The position numbers and the translations under genes are program-made. From Sulfuriferula multivorans (GTDB taxonomy: Bacteria > Pseudomonadota > Gammaproteobacteria > Burkholderiales > Sulfuriferulaceae), in assembly GCF_003851125.1 (NCBI RefSeq), contig NZ_BGOW01000021.1, positions 1 to 64,000 on the forward strand: a stretch of DNA of 64,000 bases, written 5' to 3'. Positions 26,757-36,822 of the stretch are shown here, one piece after another. Under the pieces are notes generated by a model that saw nothing but the letters and a program-made list of their open reading frames with translations, was not told the origin of the DNA and searched no databases. The stretch's first letter is position 1; the number at the start of each line of letters is the position of its first letter.

Positions 26757-28112
26757 TCAGCCTGTAAACAAACGGGAAATATCGTTATAAAAGGCAAAAA
26801 TCATGAGGGTGAGCAACAGCGCCATGCCAATTTGCTGGCCGATTTCCATTACGCGCTCGGAGACCGGACTGCCTTTGATAAGCTCCGCGATATGATACAT
26901 CAAATGCCCCCCATCCAATAACGGGATGGGCAACAGATTGAGCACACCCAGACTGATACTCACCAGCGCCAGGAAAGTCACAAATGCGGCCGGGCCGGTG
27001 CGTGCCGACTGTCCCGCATAATCGGCAATGGTAATGGGGCCGGACAGGTTGCGCCATGATACCTCGCCAGTCACCATGCGTCCCATCATCTGCAAGCTGA
27101 ACACAGCCGTATCCCAGGTTTTGGCAAACGCCTTGGTGAATGCTGTCGCTACGCCATAGCGCGTTTTGGTTAGCATGGAATCAAATACTGCAGGGTCCAC
27201 CTTGGGACCAATGCCTACCTTGCCCACCGCCACACCGGCTTCATCCGCGCGTTGTGGCACCAGCCGGATGTCGACCAGACCTGCCGGACTGGCGCGTTCC
27301 ACCTGCAAGGTGACCGCTTTACCGGGCCGATCACGTATCGATTTAACCAGGTCCGACCACTCGTTGATCTTCATCCCATCCATTGCCAAAATGCGGTCGC
27401 CCACCCGCAACCCGGCACGCGCGCCCACGCTATCGGGCAACACCTGCCCAATCACCGCAGGAAGCGCCGGTTCAAACAAGCGGATGCCCAGTTTGGCTGC
27501 AATATCGGATTCGCCATCCACCGACACGCCAGCAGCATCCAGCATGCGTGTACCACCGCCCTGCAAAGCGATGCTGAGTGGTTGTTGTGTAGGCAGTTCA
27601 CGCAGTAGCGCCCATTGCAGATCGGCCCAGCTGGCCACCGGCTCTCCATCGATTGCGCTGATCTCGTCGCCGCTATCGAGTCCGGCACGCGCTGCAGCGC
27701 TCGCCGCAGGCGGTTGGGCAATGACCGGCTTGAGGCCAGGCACGCCATGCATGAATAAGCCCCAATACAGCAGCACCGCCAGCAGCAGGTTGGCAAGTGG
27801 TCCGGCGACCAGGATCAACATGCGCGCGCCCACGCTTTGCAGGTTAAAGCTGCGATGCCGATCAGCTTCCGGCACGGGGCCTTCGCGTTCATCCAGCATC
27901 TTTACATATCCGCCCAGCGGGAAGCCGGCAATGGCCCATTCGGTGCGGTCTTTTCCCCAACGCCGCGACAGCAATGGCTTGCCGAAGCCAACCGAGAATC
28001 GCAACACTTTCACGCCTACCAGACGCGCCGCTGTATAGTGGCCGAATTCATGCACGACAATAAGAATTCCCAGTGCCACCGCAAAGGCAAGCAAGGTCGT
28101 TAACAGTGTCAT
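26757..28112 (-). CDS. rseP: Site-2 zinc metalloprotease RseP
   Basis: RseP cleaves RseA inside the membrane after DegS, releasing sigma-E during envelope stress; it also clears signal-peptide remnants. The 451-residue protein has HEFGH at residues 21-25 in the first membrane helix, two PDZ domains (about 120-190 and 210-290) with GDRILAMDG, and the LLPIPLLDGGHL motif near the C-terminus holding the third zinc ligand. Order dxr-rseP-bamA is conserved. Confidence 0.96.
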   Translation of the reverse strand: MTLLTTLLAFAVALGILIVVHEFGHYTAARLVGVKVLRFSVGFGKPLLSRRWGKDRTEWAIAGFPLGGYVKMLDEREGPVPEADRHRSFNLQSVGARMLILVAGPLANLLLAVLLYWGLFMHGVPGLKPVIAQPPAASAAARAGLDSGDEISAIDGEPVASWADLQWALLRELPTQQPLSIALQGGGTRMLDAAGVSVDGESDIAAKLGIRLFEPALPAVIGQVLPDSVGARAGLRVGDRILAMDGMKINEWSDLVKSIRDRPGKAVTLQVERASPAGLVDIRLVPQRADEAGVAVGKVGIGPKVDPAVFDSMLTKTRYGVATAFTKAFAKTWDTAVFSLQMMGRMVTGEVSWRNLSGPITIADYAGQSARTGPAAFVTFLALVSISLGVLNLLPIPLLDGGHLMYHIAELIKGSPVSERVMEIGQQIGMALLLTLMIFAFYNDISRLFTG

Positions 28113-28115
28113 GAT

Positions 28116-29306
28116 CTACGCTCGCGCCCGTTGTGTTTCGAGGAAAGAATCCGCATCGGCACGCGCCTGCAGATCGGCCTGCACCAAATCATCCATGCTG
28201 CCCGGTTCTCCGCCTGGTGCACGCGACAATGCATATTCAATCGCGGCGGGTATGGTCAAATAGGATGCATGCCCGGCCAAAAATGCTGCCACCGCAGATT
28301 CATTGGCGGCATTCAATACGGCGGGCAACATGCCGCCACTGGCCAGCGCGTCAAAGGCCAGTTTAAGACAGGGGAAGCGCGCATAGTCCGGGGGTTCAAA
28401 CGTGAGCCCGCGTCCAAACAAATCAAGCGCCGATACTCCAGCGTCGATACGCTCTGGAAAACCCAGCGCGTAGGCAATAGGAGTGCGCATGTCGGGGTTG
28501 CCGAGCTGGGCGATGACCGAGCCATCCAGATAATCGACCATTGAATGAATCACGCTTTGCGGGTGGATGACCACCTGGATCTGTGAAGGCGTGGCGTTGA
28601 ACAGCCAGTGCGCCTCGATCACCTCCAGACCCTTGTTCATCATGGTGGCGGAATCCACCGAAATCTTTTTGCCCATTACCCAGTTGGGATGCGCACAGGC
28701 CTGCGCCGGCGTGACGTGCGCCAACTCATTGAGCGGCGTGGTACGGAACGGACCGCCCGAAGCGGTGAGCAGAATACGGCGCACCCCGCACGCTGCAAGA
28801 TCGCCGCAAAAATGACGCGGCAACGACTGGAAAATCGCGTTGTGCTCGCTGTCGATCGGTATCAATTCCGCGCCGCCCGCAGCCACTGCCTGCATGAACA
28901 GGCTGCCGGCCATGACCAGGGTTTCCTTGTTGGCAAGCAGGATGCGCTTGCCGGCTTTGGCTGCTGCCAGCGCCGGACGCAGACCTGCGGCGCCGACGAT
29001 CGCCGCCATCACCATATCCACTTCGGGTAACGCGGCAATCTGCTCCAGTGCGGCTATGCCCCATAACACTTCGGTCGCACTACCCATTGCTTTGAGTATT
29101 TCGCGCAGACGTGCGGCGCTGGCCGCATCCAGCACCACGGCATAGCGCGGAGAGTGCACCCGGCACTGCTCGGCAAGCTTGTCCAACTGGTGATTGCCGG
29201 ACAGCGCCACCACATTGAAACGATCCGGGTGACGCGCAACCACGTCCAGGGTGTTGACCCCGATCGTGCCGGTCGCGCCGAGTATGGTGAGATGACGTAC
29301 GCTCAT
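28116..29306 (-). CDS. dxr: 1-deoxy-D-xylulose-5-phosphate reductoisomerase
   Basis: Dxr makes MEP from DXP, the committed step of non-mevalonate isoprenoid synthesis. The 396-residue protein starts with the NADPH motif [15 protein letters not shown] and has [31 protein letters not shown] and [22 protein letters not shown] use the ATG at 29306, which overlaps the cdsA stop by four bases; the frame open to 29606 is antisense-free read-through of cdsA with no family similarity. Confidence 0.96.
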   Translation of the reverse strand: MSVRHLTILGATGTIGVNTLDVVARHPDRFNVVALSGNHQLDKLAEQCRVHSPRYAVVLDAASAARLREILKAMGSATEVLWGIAALEQIAALPEVDMVMAAIVGAAGLRPALAAAKAGKRILLANKETLVMAGSLFMQAVAAGGAELIPIDSEHNAIFQSLPRHFCGDLAACGVRRILLTASGGPFRTTPLNELAHVTPAQACAHPNWVMGKKISVDSATMMNKGLEVIEAHWLFNATPSQIQVVIHPQSVIHSMVDYLDGSVIAQLGNPDMRTPIAYALGFPERIDAGVSALDLFGRGLTFEPPDYARFPCLKLAFDALASGGMLPAVLNAANESAVAAFLAGHASYLTIPAAIEYALSRAPGGEPGSMDDLVQADLQARADADSFLETQRARA

Positions 29307-30130
29307 AGCAGCGCCCGTGTCAGTAACTGACCGTGCAACAGCATCAGCGCCGATACCGGCAAAGCGGAGGTCAGCGCATCGATACGGTCCAGCATGCCGC
29401 CATGCCCGGGCAGCAAGTTGCCACTGTCCTTGGCGCCGGCCAGACGCTTGATCCAGGACTCGAACAGATCGCCCAGTACGCTCAAATAAAATACCAGCCA
29501 GACAAATAACACCGATGGCAACAACCACCCCGCAGGTGATTGCACCCGTCCCCATGCAGCCGCCACACCCAGGACAATCAAGGTATAAACCGTCACCGCC
29601 AACCACGCGCCGACAGCACCCTCCCAGGTTTTTCCGGGACTGATTTGCGCTGCCAGTTTGTGCCGACCGAAACGCTTGCCAGTGAAATAAGCTGCGCTAT
29701 CGGCAATCCACACAACACCCATTAGCAATAACAAGCCGAGAGCGCTGTAGGCACGCAAATCCAGCAATGCCAGCCACAACGGCAACAGCACCAGCCAGCC
29801 GCTCAATACGCGCAATAAAGGCTGCTGCAGCCGCCAGCCGAATGCCAGCCAAAGGGGGGCGACGGCCAGCCAGAATGCCGTTGCTGCCAGATAAATCTGC
29901 GCATGGTAGGGCCCGCCCCATCCATAAATCAGCACCGCCATCGCGACACTGCTCAGTGCGTAGCCATTTGCAGTGAACGCAGAAAATCCGGACAGGCGTG
30001 CCCATTCGCGCGCCCCGAATATCAACGGCACTGCCATCACAAGTGCCCACCAGGATTGTGGCAACAGAAACAGGCATGCCAGAAAACCCGCCAGCAAGGT
30101 CAGGGCTGTTGCCCAGCGCTTACTTAGCAT
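29303..30130 (-). CDS. cdsA: Phosphatidate cytidylyltransferase
   Basis: CdsA forms CDP-diacylglycerol, the precursor of all phospholipids. The 275-residue protein has about seven hydrophobic segments and the family signature near the C-terminus ([37 protein letters not shown]). The ATG at 30130 overlaps the uppS end by 11 bases; the longer frame to 30415 would run within uppS. Confidence 0.95.
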   Translation of the reverse strand: MLSKRWATALTLLAGFLACLFLLPQSWWALVMAVPLIFGAREWARLSGFSAFTANGYALSSVAMAVLIYGWGGPYHAQIYLAATAFWLAVAPLWLAFGWRLQQPLLRVLSGWLVLLPLWLALLDLRAYSALGLLLLMGVVWIADSAAYFTGKRFGRHKLAAQISPGKTWEGAVGAWLAVTVYTLIVLGVAAAWGRVQSPAGWLLPSVLFVWLVFYLSVLGDLFESWIKRLAGAKDSGNLLPGHGGMLDRIDALTSALPVSALMLLHGQLLTRALL

Positions 30131-30881
30131 GCTCGACCAACTGTTCGCTGGTGCGGCCAAAACGGCGTTCGCGGTTACTGTAGGAAGCAATAGCCTGATC
30201 CAGTGCTGCGGCATCGAAATCCGGCCACAACGTTGGGGTGAAATACAACTCGGAGTAAGCCAGTTGCCATAGCAGGAAATTGCTGATGCGTTGCTCGCCG
30301 CCGGTGCGGATAAACAGATCCGGCTCGGGCGCGTAGTGCATGGCCAGGTGCGGTGCAAGATCCGCTTCGGAAATGGGCTTGCCTGCCAGTTCGGGATGTT
30401 TTTCCAGCATCGCATTCATTGCCTGGATGATGTCCCAGCGCCCCCCATAATTGGCCGCAATGGTCAGGGTGAGGCGGGTGTTGTTGCAAGTGAGGTGTTC
30501 GGATTCGCGGATGAGCTTGACCAGCTTGGGACCAAAGCGTGCAAGGTCGCCCACTACGCGCAGACGTGCGCCATTCTTGTGCAGCTTGGTGATTTCCCGT
30601 TCCAGCGCCAGGGCGAACAAATCCATGAGCATGGACACCTCTTCCTGCGGACGGCGCCAGTTTTCCGAGCTGAATGCAAACAGGGTAAGGTATTCCACGC
30701 CGCGGTCGCCACACGCCTTGATCACGTCGCGCACGGTTTCCACACCGCGCTTGTGCCCGGCGATGCGTGGCAGGAAACGCTTTTTCGCCCAACGTCCATT
30801 GCCGTCCATAATGATGGCAATGTGCCGCGGTACCGCAGGTGCCTGCGGAATGTCCTTGGTCGAACTGGTAAAAATACCCAC
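30120..30881 (-). CDS. uppS: Isoprenyl transferase (undecaprenyl diphosphate synthase)
   Basis: UppS builds undecaprenyl diphosphate, the lipid carrier for peptidoglycan and O-antigen. The 253-residue protein has [16 protein letters not shown] with catalytic Asp26, the [13 protein letters not shown] segment, [11 protein letters not shown], and the C-terminal [20 protein letters not shown] region. It precedes cdsA in the conserved order. Confidence 0.96.
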   Translation of the reverse strand: MGIFTSSTKDIPQAPAVPRHIAIIMDGNGRWAKKRFLPRIAGHKRGVETVRDVIKACGDRGVEYLTLFAFSSENWRRPQEEVSMLMDLFALALEREITKLHKNGARLRVVGDLARFGPKLVKLIRESEHLTCNNTRLTLTIAANYGGRWDIIQAMNAMLEKHPELAGKPISEADLAPHLAMHYAPEPDLFIRTGGEQRISNFLLWQLAYSELYFTPTLWPDFDAAALDQAIASYSNRERRFGRTSEQLVEHAK

Positions 30882-30893
30882 TGAGTTTAAGGC

Positions 30894-31451
30894 CTAGACC
30901 GCCATCAGGTCGGCTTCTTTGGCGACCAGCGCCTTGTCGATCTCGGCAATATATTTGTCGGTGAGTTTCTGGATATCTTCCTGCGCGCGACGCTCATCGT
31001 CCTCGCTGATAGCCTTGTCCTTGAGAAGATCCTTGAGTTGGGCATTGGCGTCACGGCGCACATTGCGCATTGCCACCTTGGCGTTTTCGCCTTCGGTTTT
31101 CACCAGCTTGATCAAGTCACGGCGACGCTCTTCAGTGAGCGCAGGCATCGGCACGCGGATCAGATTGCCCTGGCTGGATGGGTTCAACCCCAGGTCGGCA
31201 TCACGGATTGCCTTCTCCACCGCACCGACCATCTTGCCTTCCCACGGCTGCACGGCAATGGTGCGCGCATCCATCAGGGTAATATTGGAAACCTGGTTGA
31301 TTGCGGTCGGGTTGCCATAGTAATCCACCATGACATGGTCAAGTATGCCGGTATGCGCGCGGCCGGTACGCACCTTGCCCAGATCGGTCTTGAGCGATTC
31401 CAGGCTCTTGACCATTTTTTGTTCAGCGTTTTTTTTGACGTCTGCAATCAT
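30894..31451 (-). CDS. frr: Ribosome recycling factor
   Basis: RRF splits post-termination ribosomes together with EF-G. The 185-residue protein shows [23 protein letters not shown], the [16 protein letters not shown] segment, [14 protein letters not shown] and the helical C-terminus. Length is exactly typical. It lies 12 bases after pyrH. Confidence 0.97.
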   Translation of the reverse strand: MIADVKKNAEQKMVKSLESLKTDLGKVRTGRAHTGILDHVMVDYYGNPTAINQVSNITLMDARTIAVQPWEGKMVGAVEKAIRDADLGLNPSSQGNLIRVPMPALTEERRRDLIKLVKTEGENAKVAMRNVRRDANAQLKDLLKDKAISEDDERRAQEDIQKLTDKYIAEIDKALVAKEADLMAV

Positions 31452-31463
31452 GAATAACTCCTG

Positions 31464-32186
31464 TTAACACTGCGCCAGAACCAGCGTACCTTCGTCTTCC
31501 CCCGTCACAAAACGCGCCAGCGCACCGGTTTTGAAAATACTCAATACTGCCAGCGGCATATTCTGGTCACGGCACAGGGTGAACGCAGTGGCATCCATTA
31601 CCTTCAGGTCTTTCTGGATCGCCTCGTCAAAACTCAGCCGCTGATAGCGTGCGGCAGTCGGATCCTTTTTCGGGTCAGCGCTATATACGCCATCGACCTT
31701 GGTGGCTTTGACCACGATATCCGCGTTCATTTCCATGCCGCGCAAGGCTGCGGCAGTATCGGTGGTGAAAAACGGGTTGCCGGTGCCGGCACCGAAAATC
31801 ACTACCGTGCCTTCTTCCAGATAACGCAGTGCCTTGCCGCGAATATAAGGCTCGGCCACTTGCTCGATGTTGAGCGCTGATTGCACCCGGCTGGGCACAC
31901 CCACGCGCCGGAACGCATCCTGCAATGCCAGCGCGTTCATCACCGTGGCCAGCATCCCCATATAGTCGGCTGTCGCACGATCCATGCCCGCGGCACCCGG
32001 CGCCACACCGCGAAAAATATTTCCGCCGCCGATCACCACTGCCACCTGCACGCCCATATCCACCACCGATTTGACCTCTCCCACAATGCGGGCAATGGTG
32101 TCACGGTTGATGCCATAGCTGTCGTCACCCATCAGGGCTTCGCCCGACAGCTTCAGCAGAATGCGCTTGTACACCGGGGCGCTCAT
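31464..32186 (-). CDS. pyrH: UMP kinase
   Basis: PyrH phosphorylates UMP to UDP. The 240-residue amino-acid-kinase-fold protein has [39 protein letters not shown] and a [10 protein letters not shown]-like segment. The start at 32186 lies four bases after the tsf stop; the frame to 32255 would run into tsf. It supplies UDP for PyrG and for UDP-sugar synthesis. Confidence 0.96.
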   Translation of the reverse strand: MSAPVYKRILLKLSGEALMGDDSYGINRDTIARIVGEVKSVVDMGVQVAVVIGGGNIFRGVAPGAAGMDRATADYMGMLATVMNALALQDAFRRVGVPSRVQSALNIEQVAEPYIRGKALRYLEEGTVVIFGAGTGNPFFTTDTAAALRGMEMNADIVVKATKVDGVYSADPKKDPTAARYQRLSFDEAIQKDLKVMDATAFTLCRDQNMPLAVLSIFKTGALARFVTGEDEGTLVLAQC

Positions 32187-32190
32187 GGCG

Positions 32191-33066
32191 TTAAACCTTG
32201 GCGGCTGCGGCCACTTCAGCAGCGTAGTCCACCACTTTTTTCTCGATGCCTTCACCCACTACAAACATGGTAAAACCGTTCACCTTGGCCTTTTTCTCGG
32301 CCAGCAGCTTTTCCACGGTCTGATCGGGATTTTTCACGAACGGCTGACCCAGCAGGGTCACTTCGGCCAGATACTTGCTGATACGGCCCTCCACCATTTT
32401 AGAAACGATATCGGCGGGCTTGCCTGAGTCGGCTGCCTGCGCAGTGTAGATTTCGCGCTCTTTTTCCAGCAAGTCGGCGGACACCTGATCTTTGGACACG
32501 CAAATCGGCTTGCTCGCAGCGATGTGCATGGCTATATCTTTACCCAATGTTTCATCACCATCCAGATCCACCATTACGCCGATTCTGGAACCATGCAGGT
32601 AAACAGCCAAACGACCTGCCGTAGCGTAGTATGCGGCGCGGCGAATGCTGAGATTTTCGCCCAGTTTCATGATCAGGGCCTGACGCGCTTCCTGGACGCT
32701 GCCACCGGCAGGCAAGGACATCTCGGACAGTGCGGCCGCATCGGTAATGCCGCTTTGCGCCGCCAGTTGTGCAACAGCCGTAGCAAATGCCAGAAAATCC
32801 TCGTTTTTGGCGACGAAATCGGTTTCACAATTGATCTCTACCAGCGCACCGGTTTTTCCATCAGCGCTGACAAAAGAACCGATCACACCCTCCGCCGCTA
32901 TCCTTCCCGCGGCCTTGCTGGCCTTGGCACCGCTCTTGATGCGCAGCAGATCTTCGGCAGCACTCATATCGCCATCGGTTTCAGTCAATGCTTTTTTGCA
33001 TTCCATCATGCCTAAACCGGTGCGCTCACGCAGTTCCTTGACCATGCTTGCAGTAATTTCAGCCAT
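32191..33066 (-). CDS. tsf: Translation elongation factor Ts
   Basis: EF-Ts exchanges GDP for GTP on EF-Tu. The 291-residue protein shows [21 protein letters not shown] at the N-terminus, [16 protein letters not shown], and C-terminal [23 protein letters not shown] precedes the ATG. An intrinsic terminator-like hairpin in the upstream gap probably adjusts its expression relative to rpsB. Confidence 0.97.
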   Translation of the reverse strand: MAEITASMVKELRERTGLGMMECKKALTETDGDMSAAEDLLRIKSGAKASKAAGRIAAEGVIGSFVSADGKTGALVEINCETDFVAKNEDFLAFATAVAQLAAQSGITDAAALSEMSLPAGGSVQEARQALIMKLGENLSIRRAAYYATAGRLAVYLHGSRIGVMVDLDGDETLGKDIAMHIAASKPICVSKDQVSADLLEKEREIYTAQAADSGKPADIVSKMVEGRISKYLAEVTLLGQPFVKNPDQTVEKLLAEKKAKVNGFTMFVVGEGIEKKVVDYAAEVAAAAKV

Positions 33067-33111
33067 GCCTTACTCCTTGGATTCTTAATTCAAAATTCAA
33101 AAACTTATTAC

Positions 33112-33139
33112 AAAAAAAGGGGCGTACGCCCCCTTTTTT
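33112..33139 (-). terminator. Attenuator-like terminator between rpsB and tsf
   Basis: The sequence GGGGCGTACGCCCC is flanked by an A run on one side and a T run on the other, making a near-perfect hairpin. On the minus strand it ends in seven Ts (33118-33112). It lies 15 bases after the rpsB stop and 45 bases before the tsf ATG. Partial termination here would lower tsf and distal expression relative to rpsB. Confidence 0.8.
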
Positions 33140-33153
33140 CCAGAAAAGCCAGC

Positions 33154-33903
33154 TTATTGCGCTGCAGCTTCACCGGAGGCTTCTACCTCAACAAATTCTT
33201 CGCCTTCACCCAGAATGTCGCTGATCACCTGACTCCGGCCTTCCAGCACCGCATCAGCCATGCCGCGGGCATACAGGCGAATCGCACGGTTGGAATCGTC
33301 ATTACCGGGGATGATGTAATCCACACCCAGAGGACTATTGTTTGTATCCACCACGCCGATGACCGGGATCCCCAGCTTGTTGGCTTCGGTCACAGCACCT
33401 TTCTGGTAACCCACGTCGATCACCAGCAGCGCATCGGGCAGCGCGCTCATTTCCTTGATGCCGCCCAGGCTGCGATCCAGCTTGTCAAATTCGCGCTGCA
33501 GCACCAGGACTTCCTTTTTGGTCAGCTTGGAATTGACATCGCCCAGCATGGCTTCCAGATCCTTCAGGCGCTTGACGGATTGCTTGACGGTTTTGAAATT
33601 GGTCAGCATGCCACCCAGCCAGCGGTGATCCACATAGGGCATACCGGCGCGTTCAGCTTCTTCGCGCACAATTTCGCGCGCAGAACGCTTGGTACCAACA
33701 AACAGCACTGTGCCCTTGTTGGTTGACAGCTTGCGCACGAATTTCAGTGCATCCTCGAACATCGGCAAGCTTTTTTCAAGGTTGACGATGTGGATTTTGT
33801 TGCGATGGCCGAAGATGTACGGTGCCATCTTCGGGTTCCAGAAACGGGTTTGATGGCCGAAGTGAACACCGGCCTCCAGCATTTGACGCATGGTAATGGA
33901 CAT
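33154..33903 (-). CDS. rpsB: 30S ribosomal protein S2
   Basis: S2 binds late to the 30S subunit. The 249-residue protein has [59 protein letters not shown] and [19 protein letters not shown]. The ATG at 33903 has AAAGGA seven bases upstream; the frame open to 33945 lacks such a site. It is the first gene of the envelope operon. Confidence 0.98.
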   Translation of the reverse strand: MSITMRQMLEAGVHFGHQTRFWNPKMAPYIFGHRNKIHIVNLEKSLPMFEDALKFVRKLSTNKGTVLFVGTKRSAREIVREEAERAGMPYVDHRWLGGMLTNFKTVKQSVKRLKDLEAMLGDVNSKLTKKEVLVLQREFDKLDRSLGGIKEMSALPDALLVIDVGYQKGAVTEANKLGIPVIGVVDTNNSPLGVDYIIPGNDDSNRAIRLYARGMADAVLEGRSQVISDILGEGEEFVEVEASGEAAAQ

Positions 33904-34016
33904 AAGTTTTCCTTTAGGGTTAAGCCTCCAGCCGTCGCCCAACACCCCGCATGGGGCACCCTAAGCTATTGACGACTGTGCGAATTTTGATGCGCACCAT
34001 GCACACCAAGGGCGTA

Positions 34017-34046
34017 ATTCTAGCACGTCAGCAACATTCTCGGCAA
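34017..34046 (-). promoter_or_regulatory. Predicted promoter of the rpsB envelope operon
   Basis: On the minus strand TTGCCG (34046-34041) and TAGAAT (34022-34017) are 18 bases apart, about 110 bases before the rpsB ATG. The leader between contains a CCCCATGCGGGG hairpin (around 33948-33959). Such a leader would suit S2 autoregulation, which is known for rpsB in other proteobacteria; that part is inference. Confidence 0.45.
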
Positions 34047-34058
34047 CGCGCATATGGC

Positions 34059-35843
34059 TTAACTGAAGGCATGGAATTGCAGTGCCGCAAGATTGGCATA
34101 TACGCCACCCAGCGCAATCAGCGACGCATGCGTACCAACCTCCACAATTTCGCCATTTTCCATCACGATAATCCGGTCGGCACGTTGCACTGTCGCCAGG
34201 CGGTGCGCAATGATGAGGGTGGTACGGCCAATCAATGCCGCCTCCAGCGCGCTTTGCACCAGACGCTCGGATTCGGCATCCAGCGCACTGGTCGCCTCGT
34301 CCAGCAACAATAGCGGCGGATTTTTGAGCAACGCGCGGGCGATGGCGATACGCTGGCGCTGCCCGCCCGACAGGCGTACGCCACGCTCACCCAGGAAGGA
34401 TTGATATCCTTGCGGAAGTTTCTCGATGAATTCATGCGCTGCAGCCATTTTGGCGGCAGCAATCACTTCGGCATCGCTGGCTTCGATGCGGCCATAACGA
34501 ATATTCTCCAGCGCATTGGCAGAAAAAATTACCGTATCCTGCGGCACAATGCCGATGGCTGCGCGCAAGTCATGCAAATCGAGCTGCCTGATGTCCACGC
34601 CATCCAGAGTGATCAATCCTTGTTGTGGATCATAAAAACGCAGCAACAACTGAAACAGCGTGGTCTTGCCCGCGCCGGACGGGCCGACAACCGCCACGGT
34701 CTCGCCCGGCTGGATAACAAGCGACAAGTGACTCAAGGATGCAGTGAGTGGCCGCGAGGGGTAGTGGAAAGTGACCTCCTGCAGCACCAGTGCAGCGCCG
34801 TTGTGAGAGCGCGGCGGCAATTTCTGCGGCAGCGTAGGAGGCTGGATCGGCGAATGCACTGCCATTAATTCCAGCAATCGTTCGGTCGCACCTGCCGCTC
34901 GCTGCGCTTCGCCCAGCACCTCCGAGAGAGCCCCAATGGCACCCGCCACGATCGCAGCATAGAGGATAAACTGCCCCAGTTCTCCGCCGCTCATCTGGCC
35001 GTCGATCACCGCGTGCGCACCCAGCCACAGCACGAACACGATTGCACCAAACACCAGCAAGATCGCCAGCAAAGTCAGCATGGCGCGCGCACGAATGCGC
35101 CGCATCGCAGTGTTGAAAGCATTTTCAACCAAGCTGCTGAAGCGACTGGATTCCATTGCCTCATGAGTGAATGCCTGTACCGTTGGCATCGCGTTGAGAA
35201 TTTCGCCTGCCATCGCTGACGCATCGGCAATGCGGTCTTGCGAGTCGCGCGACAGCTTGCGCACACGCCGGCCAAAAATAACGATCGGCAGCACCACAAC
35301 AGCCAGCAGCACAATAATGATGGACGACAGCTTGACGCTGGTAACGAACAGCATCGACAGACCACCGACGAAAAGCAAGGCGTTGCGCAGGGCCATGGAA
35401 ATGCTGGTGCCGACCACTGCCTGAATCAGCGTGGTATCAGTGGTCAGACGTGACAATACCTCGCCACTCTGCGTCGTTTCAAAAAACTGCGGGCTTTGAC
35501 TTACGACGTGCCTGTATACCGCACTGCGGATATCGGCAGTCACGCGTTCACCCAACCACGACACCATGTAAAAACGCGCTGCCGTGGCCACGGCGAGAAT
35601 GCAGGCCACACCGAACAGTGCGAGGAAATAGGTATTCACATGCTGGATGCTTTTTGCGCCGGCTGCTCCAAAGCCGAGATCTATCATCTGCTTGAACGCA
35701 TACGGAATGGCAAGTGTGGCACCGGCTGCAACCACCAGTGCAATACCGGCCACGAGAAATTCCCGTTTATAGGGGGCCAAAAATGGCAACAGGCCCTTGA
35801 GGGTAGCCAGACTGCTTTTTGGAGTTGATCGGGTAAGGGGCAT
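34059..35843 (-). CDS. MsbA-like ABC exporter (fused permease and ATPase)
   Basis: The 594-residue half-transporter has six membrane helices in residues about 20-320 and a C-terminal nucleotide-binding domain. The latter has Walker A GPSGAGKTTLFQLL, the Q-loop, signature LSGGQRQRIAIARAL, Walker B LLLLDEATSALD and the switch His in IIAHRLATV. The layout is that of MsbA/ABCB exporters of lipids or drugs. True MsbA and this subfamily cannot be separated by eye, so the substrate is open. It lies upstream of rpsB on the same strand and diverges from the bactofilin gene. Confidence 0.88.
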   Translation of the reverse strand: MPLTRSTPKSSLATLKGLLPFLAPYKREFLVAGIALVVAAGATLAIPYAFKQMIDLGFGAAGAKSIQHVNTYFLALFGVACILAVATAARFYMVSWLGERVTADIRSAVYRHVVSQSPQFFETTQSGEVLSRLTTDTTLIQAVVGTSISMALRNALLFVGGLSMLFVTSVKLSSIIIVLLAVVVLPIVIFGRRVRKLSRDSQDRIADASAMAGEILNAMPTVQAFTHEAMESSRFSSLVENAFNTAMRRIRARAMLTLLAILLVFGAIVFVLWLGAHAVIDGQMSGGELGQFILYAAIVAGAIGALSEVLGEAQRAAGATERLLELMAVHSPIQPPTLPQKLPPRSHNGAALVLQEVTFHYPSRPLTASLSHLSLVIQPGETVAVVGPSGAGKTTLFQLLLRFYDPQQGLITLDGVDIRQLDLHDLRAAIGIVPQDTVIFSANALENIRYGRIEASDAEVIAAAKMAAAHEFIEKLPQGYQSFLGERGVRLSGGQRQRIAIARALLKNPPLLLLDEATSALDAESERLVQSALEAALIGRTTLIIAHRLATVQRADRIIVMENGEIVEVGTHASLIALGGVYANLAALQFHAFS

Positions 35844-35880
35844 AGGGATTATTCAAGACTCAATCGAAAACATCACACTT

Positions 35881-35898
35881 CGTCGCCGGTTAGCGACA
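35881..35898. promoter_or_regulatory. Predicted GlrR-type enhancer dyad (distal) of the bactofilin gene
   Basis: GTCGC-CGGTTA-GCGAC (35882-35897) is a perfect dyad and matches the published enterobacterial GlrR site TGTC-N10-GACA except for the first base (CGTC-N10-GACA). Its centre is about 185 bases upstream of the predicted sigma-54 start at 36075. It also lies 38 bases before the divergent ABC-exporter gene. Confidence 0.55.
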
Positions 35899-35956
35899 CG
35901 CAAAAAACAGGCATCGCCTTGATTTATTTAATACTAATAAAAACATCAGAATTTAC

Positions 35957-35974
35957 CGTCGCTCTGCAGCGACA
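35957..35974. promoter_or_regulatory. Predicted GlrR-type enhancer dyad (proximal) of the bactofilin gene
   Basis: GTCGC-TCTGCA-GCGAC (35958-35973) is a second perfect copy of the same dyad, again CGTC-N10-GACA, centred about 110 bases upstream of the predicted transcription start. The two copies are 76 bases apart. A pair of upstream dyads at these distances is the usual arrangement for sigma-54 activators. Confidence 0.55.
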
Positions 35975-36048
35975 AAATTCATCATTCTGACAATGTTCAA
36001 TCTCTTTATTTTAAGCTATCTGACTGTTTATTATAAATATTTCATAAA

Positions 36049-36064
36049 TGGCGCATATTTTGCT
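36049..36064 (+). promoter_or_regulatory. Sigma-54 promoter of the bactofilin gene
   Basis: TGGCGCATATTTTGCT fits the sigma-54 consensus TGGCACG-N4-TTGCW, with GG and GC separated by exactly ten bases. The predicted start is near 36075, leaving a leader of about 67 bases before the ATG at 36142. The surrounding DNA is AT-rich, with no better sigma-70 promoter. Confidence 0.65.
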
Positions 36065-36141
36065 AACGGACTCAAATCTACGGCGGCATTTTTACCGTGG
36101 TCACTTTCCGCGACTCAATTCCTTCGAGAGGACGATCCATT

Positions 36142-36744
36142 ATGCTAAAGAATTTCATGCAGCCAACCCATGCCAAGCCCACTCACCACAGCATGAATAA
36201 TTCCTTATTGGATACGCCAAAATCATTGGATAATACGCCCAAACCACTCGAAACTTCTGCGAGCGCAAAACCTGCATCGCATGAAGAAGGTAACAAGCTC
36301 ATCGTAGGGCCCAACATCAAGCTGAAAGGTTCAGAAATCACCGATTGTGAAATTCTGGTTGTGGAAGGCCGCGTGGAAGCCTCCATGAATAGCCGCGATA
36401 TCCGCATCGCCGAAGGCGGCGTTTTTTCCGGCACTGCAGAGATCGACGTCGCCGAAGTACGTGGTCATTTTGAAGGTGAACTCACCGCCCGCAAACGGCT
36501 GGTAATTTATGCTACCGGGAAAGTTACCGGTCACATTCGCTATGGTGCGCTGAAGATTGAGGAAGGTGGTGTTCTCTCGGGAGATGTGGCAACACTCTCA
36601 ACGCCACAGGCCAGCCTGGTTAAAGTACCGGAAATTACTATCGAGGAAAAACCGGAAGCGCATCAGGAAAACGTTTCCAGCCCAACTCAAACATACCCGG
36701 CTTCGGTGCTCGCCAAAAACTCGGCGGGCCGCCGCCAGGGTTAA
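36142..36744 (+). CDS. Bactofilin (polymer-forming cytoskeletal protein)
   Basis: Bactofilins self-assemble into filaments that localise cell-wall enzymes or chromosome factors. The 200-residue protein has a flexible, His/Pro/Thr-rich N-terminus (about 1-60), then the beta-helical bactofilin domain. That domain begins NKLIVGPNIKLKGSEITDCE and includes VEGRVEASMNSRDIRIAEGG, the VRGHFEGELTARKRLVIYAT repeats and YGALKIEEGGVLSGDV. A short variable tail follows. I use the ATG at 36142 after AGAGG; the open frame begins at 36097. The upstream sigma-54 promoter and enhancer dyads suggest GlrR control. It is monocistronic by position. Confidence 0.93.
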   Translation: MLKNFMQPTHAKPTHHSMNNSLLDTPKSLDNTPKPLETSASAKPASHEEGNKLIVGPNIKLKGSEITDCEILVVEGRVEASMNSRDIRIAEGGVFSGTAEIDVAEVRGHFEGELTARKRLVIYATGKVTGHIRYGALKIEEGGVLSGDVATLSTPQASLVKVPEITIEEKPEAHQENVSSPTQTYPASVLAKNSAGRRQG

Positions 36745-36822
36745 CCCGTTACACTGCTGTACCTGCACTCTCTCCAGTAGAACTGCAGGTACGGCGCACC
36801 ACCTGATACTAACGCCAAGTCA

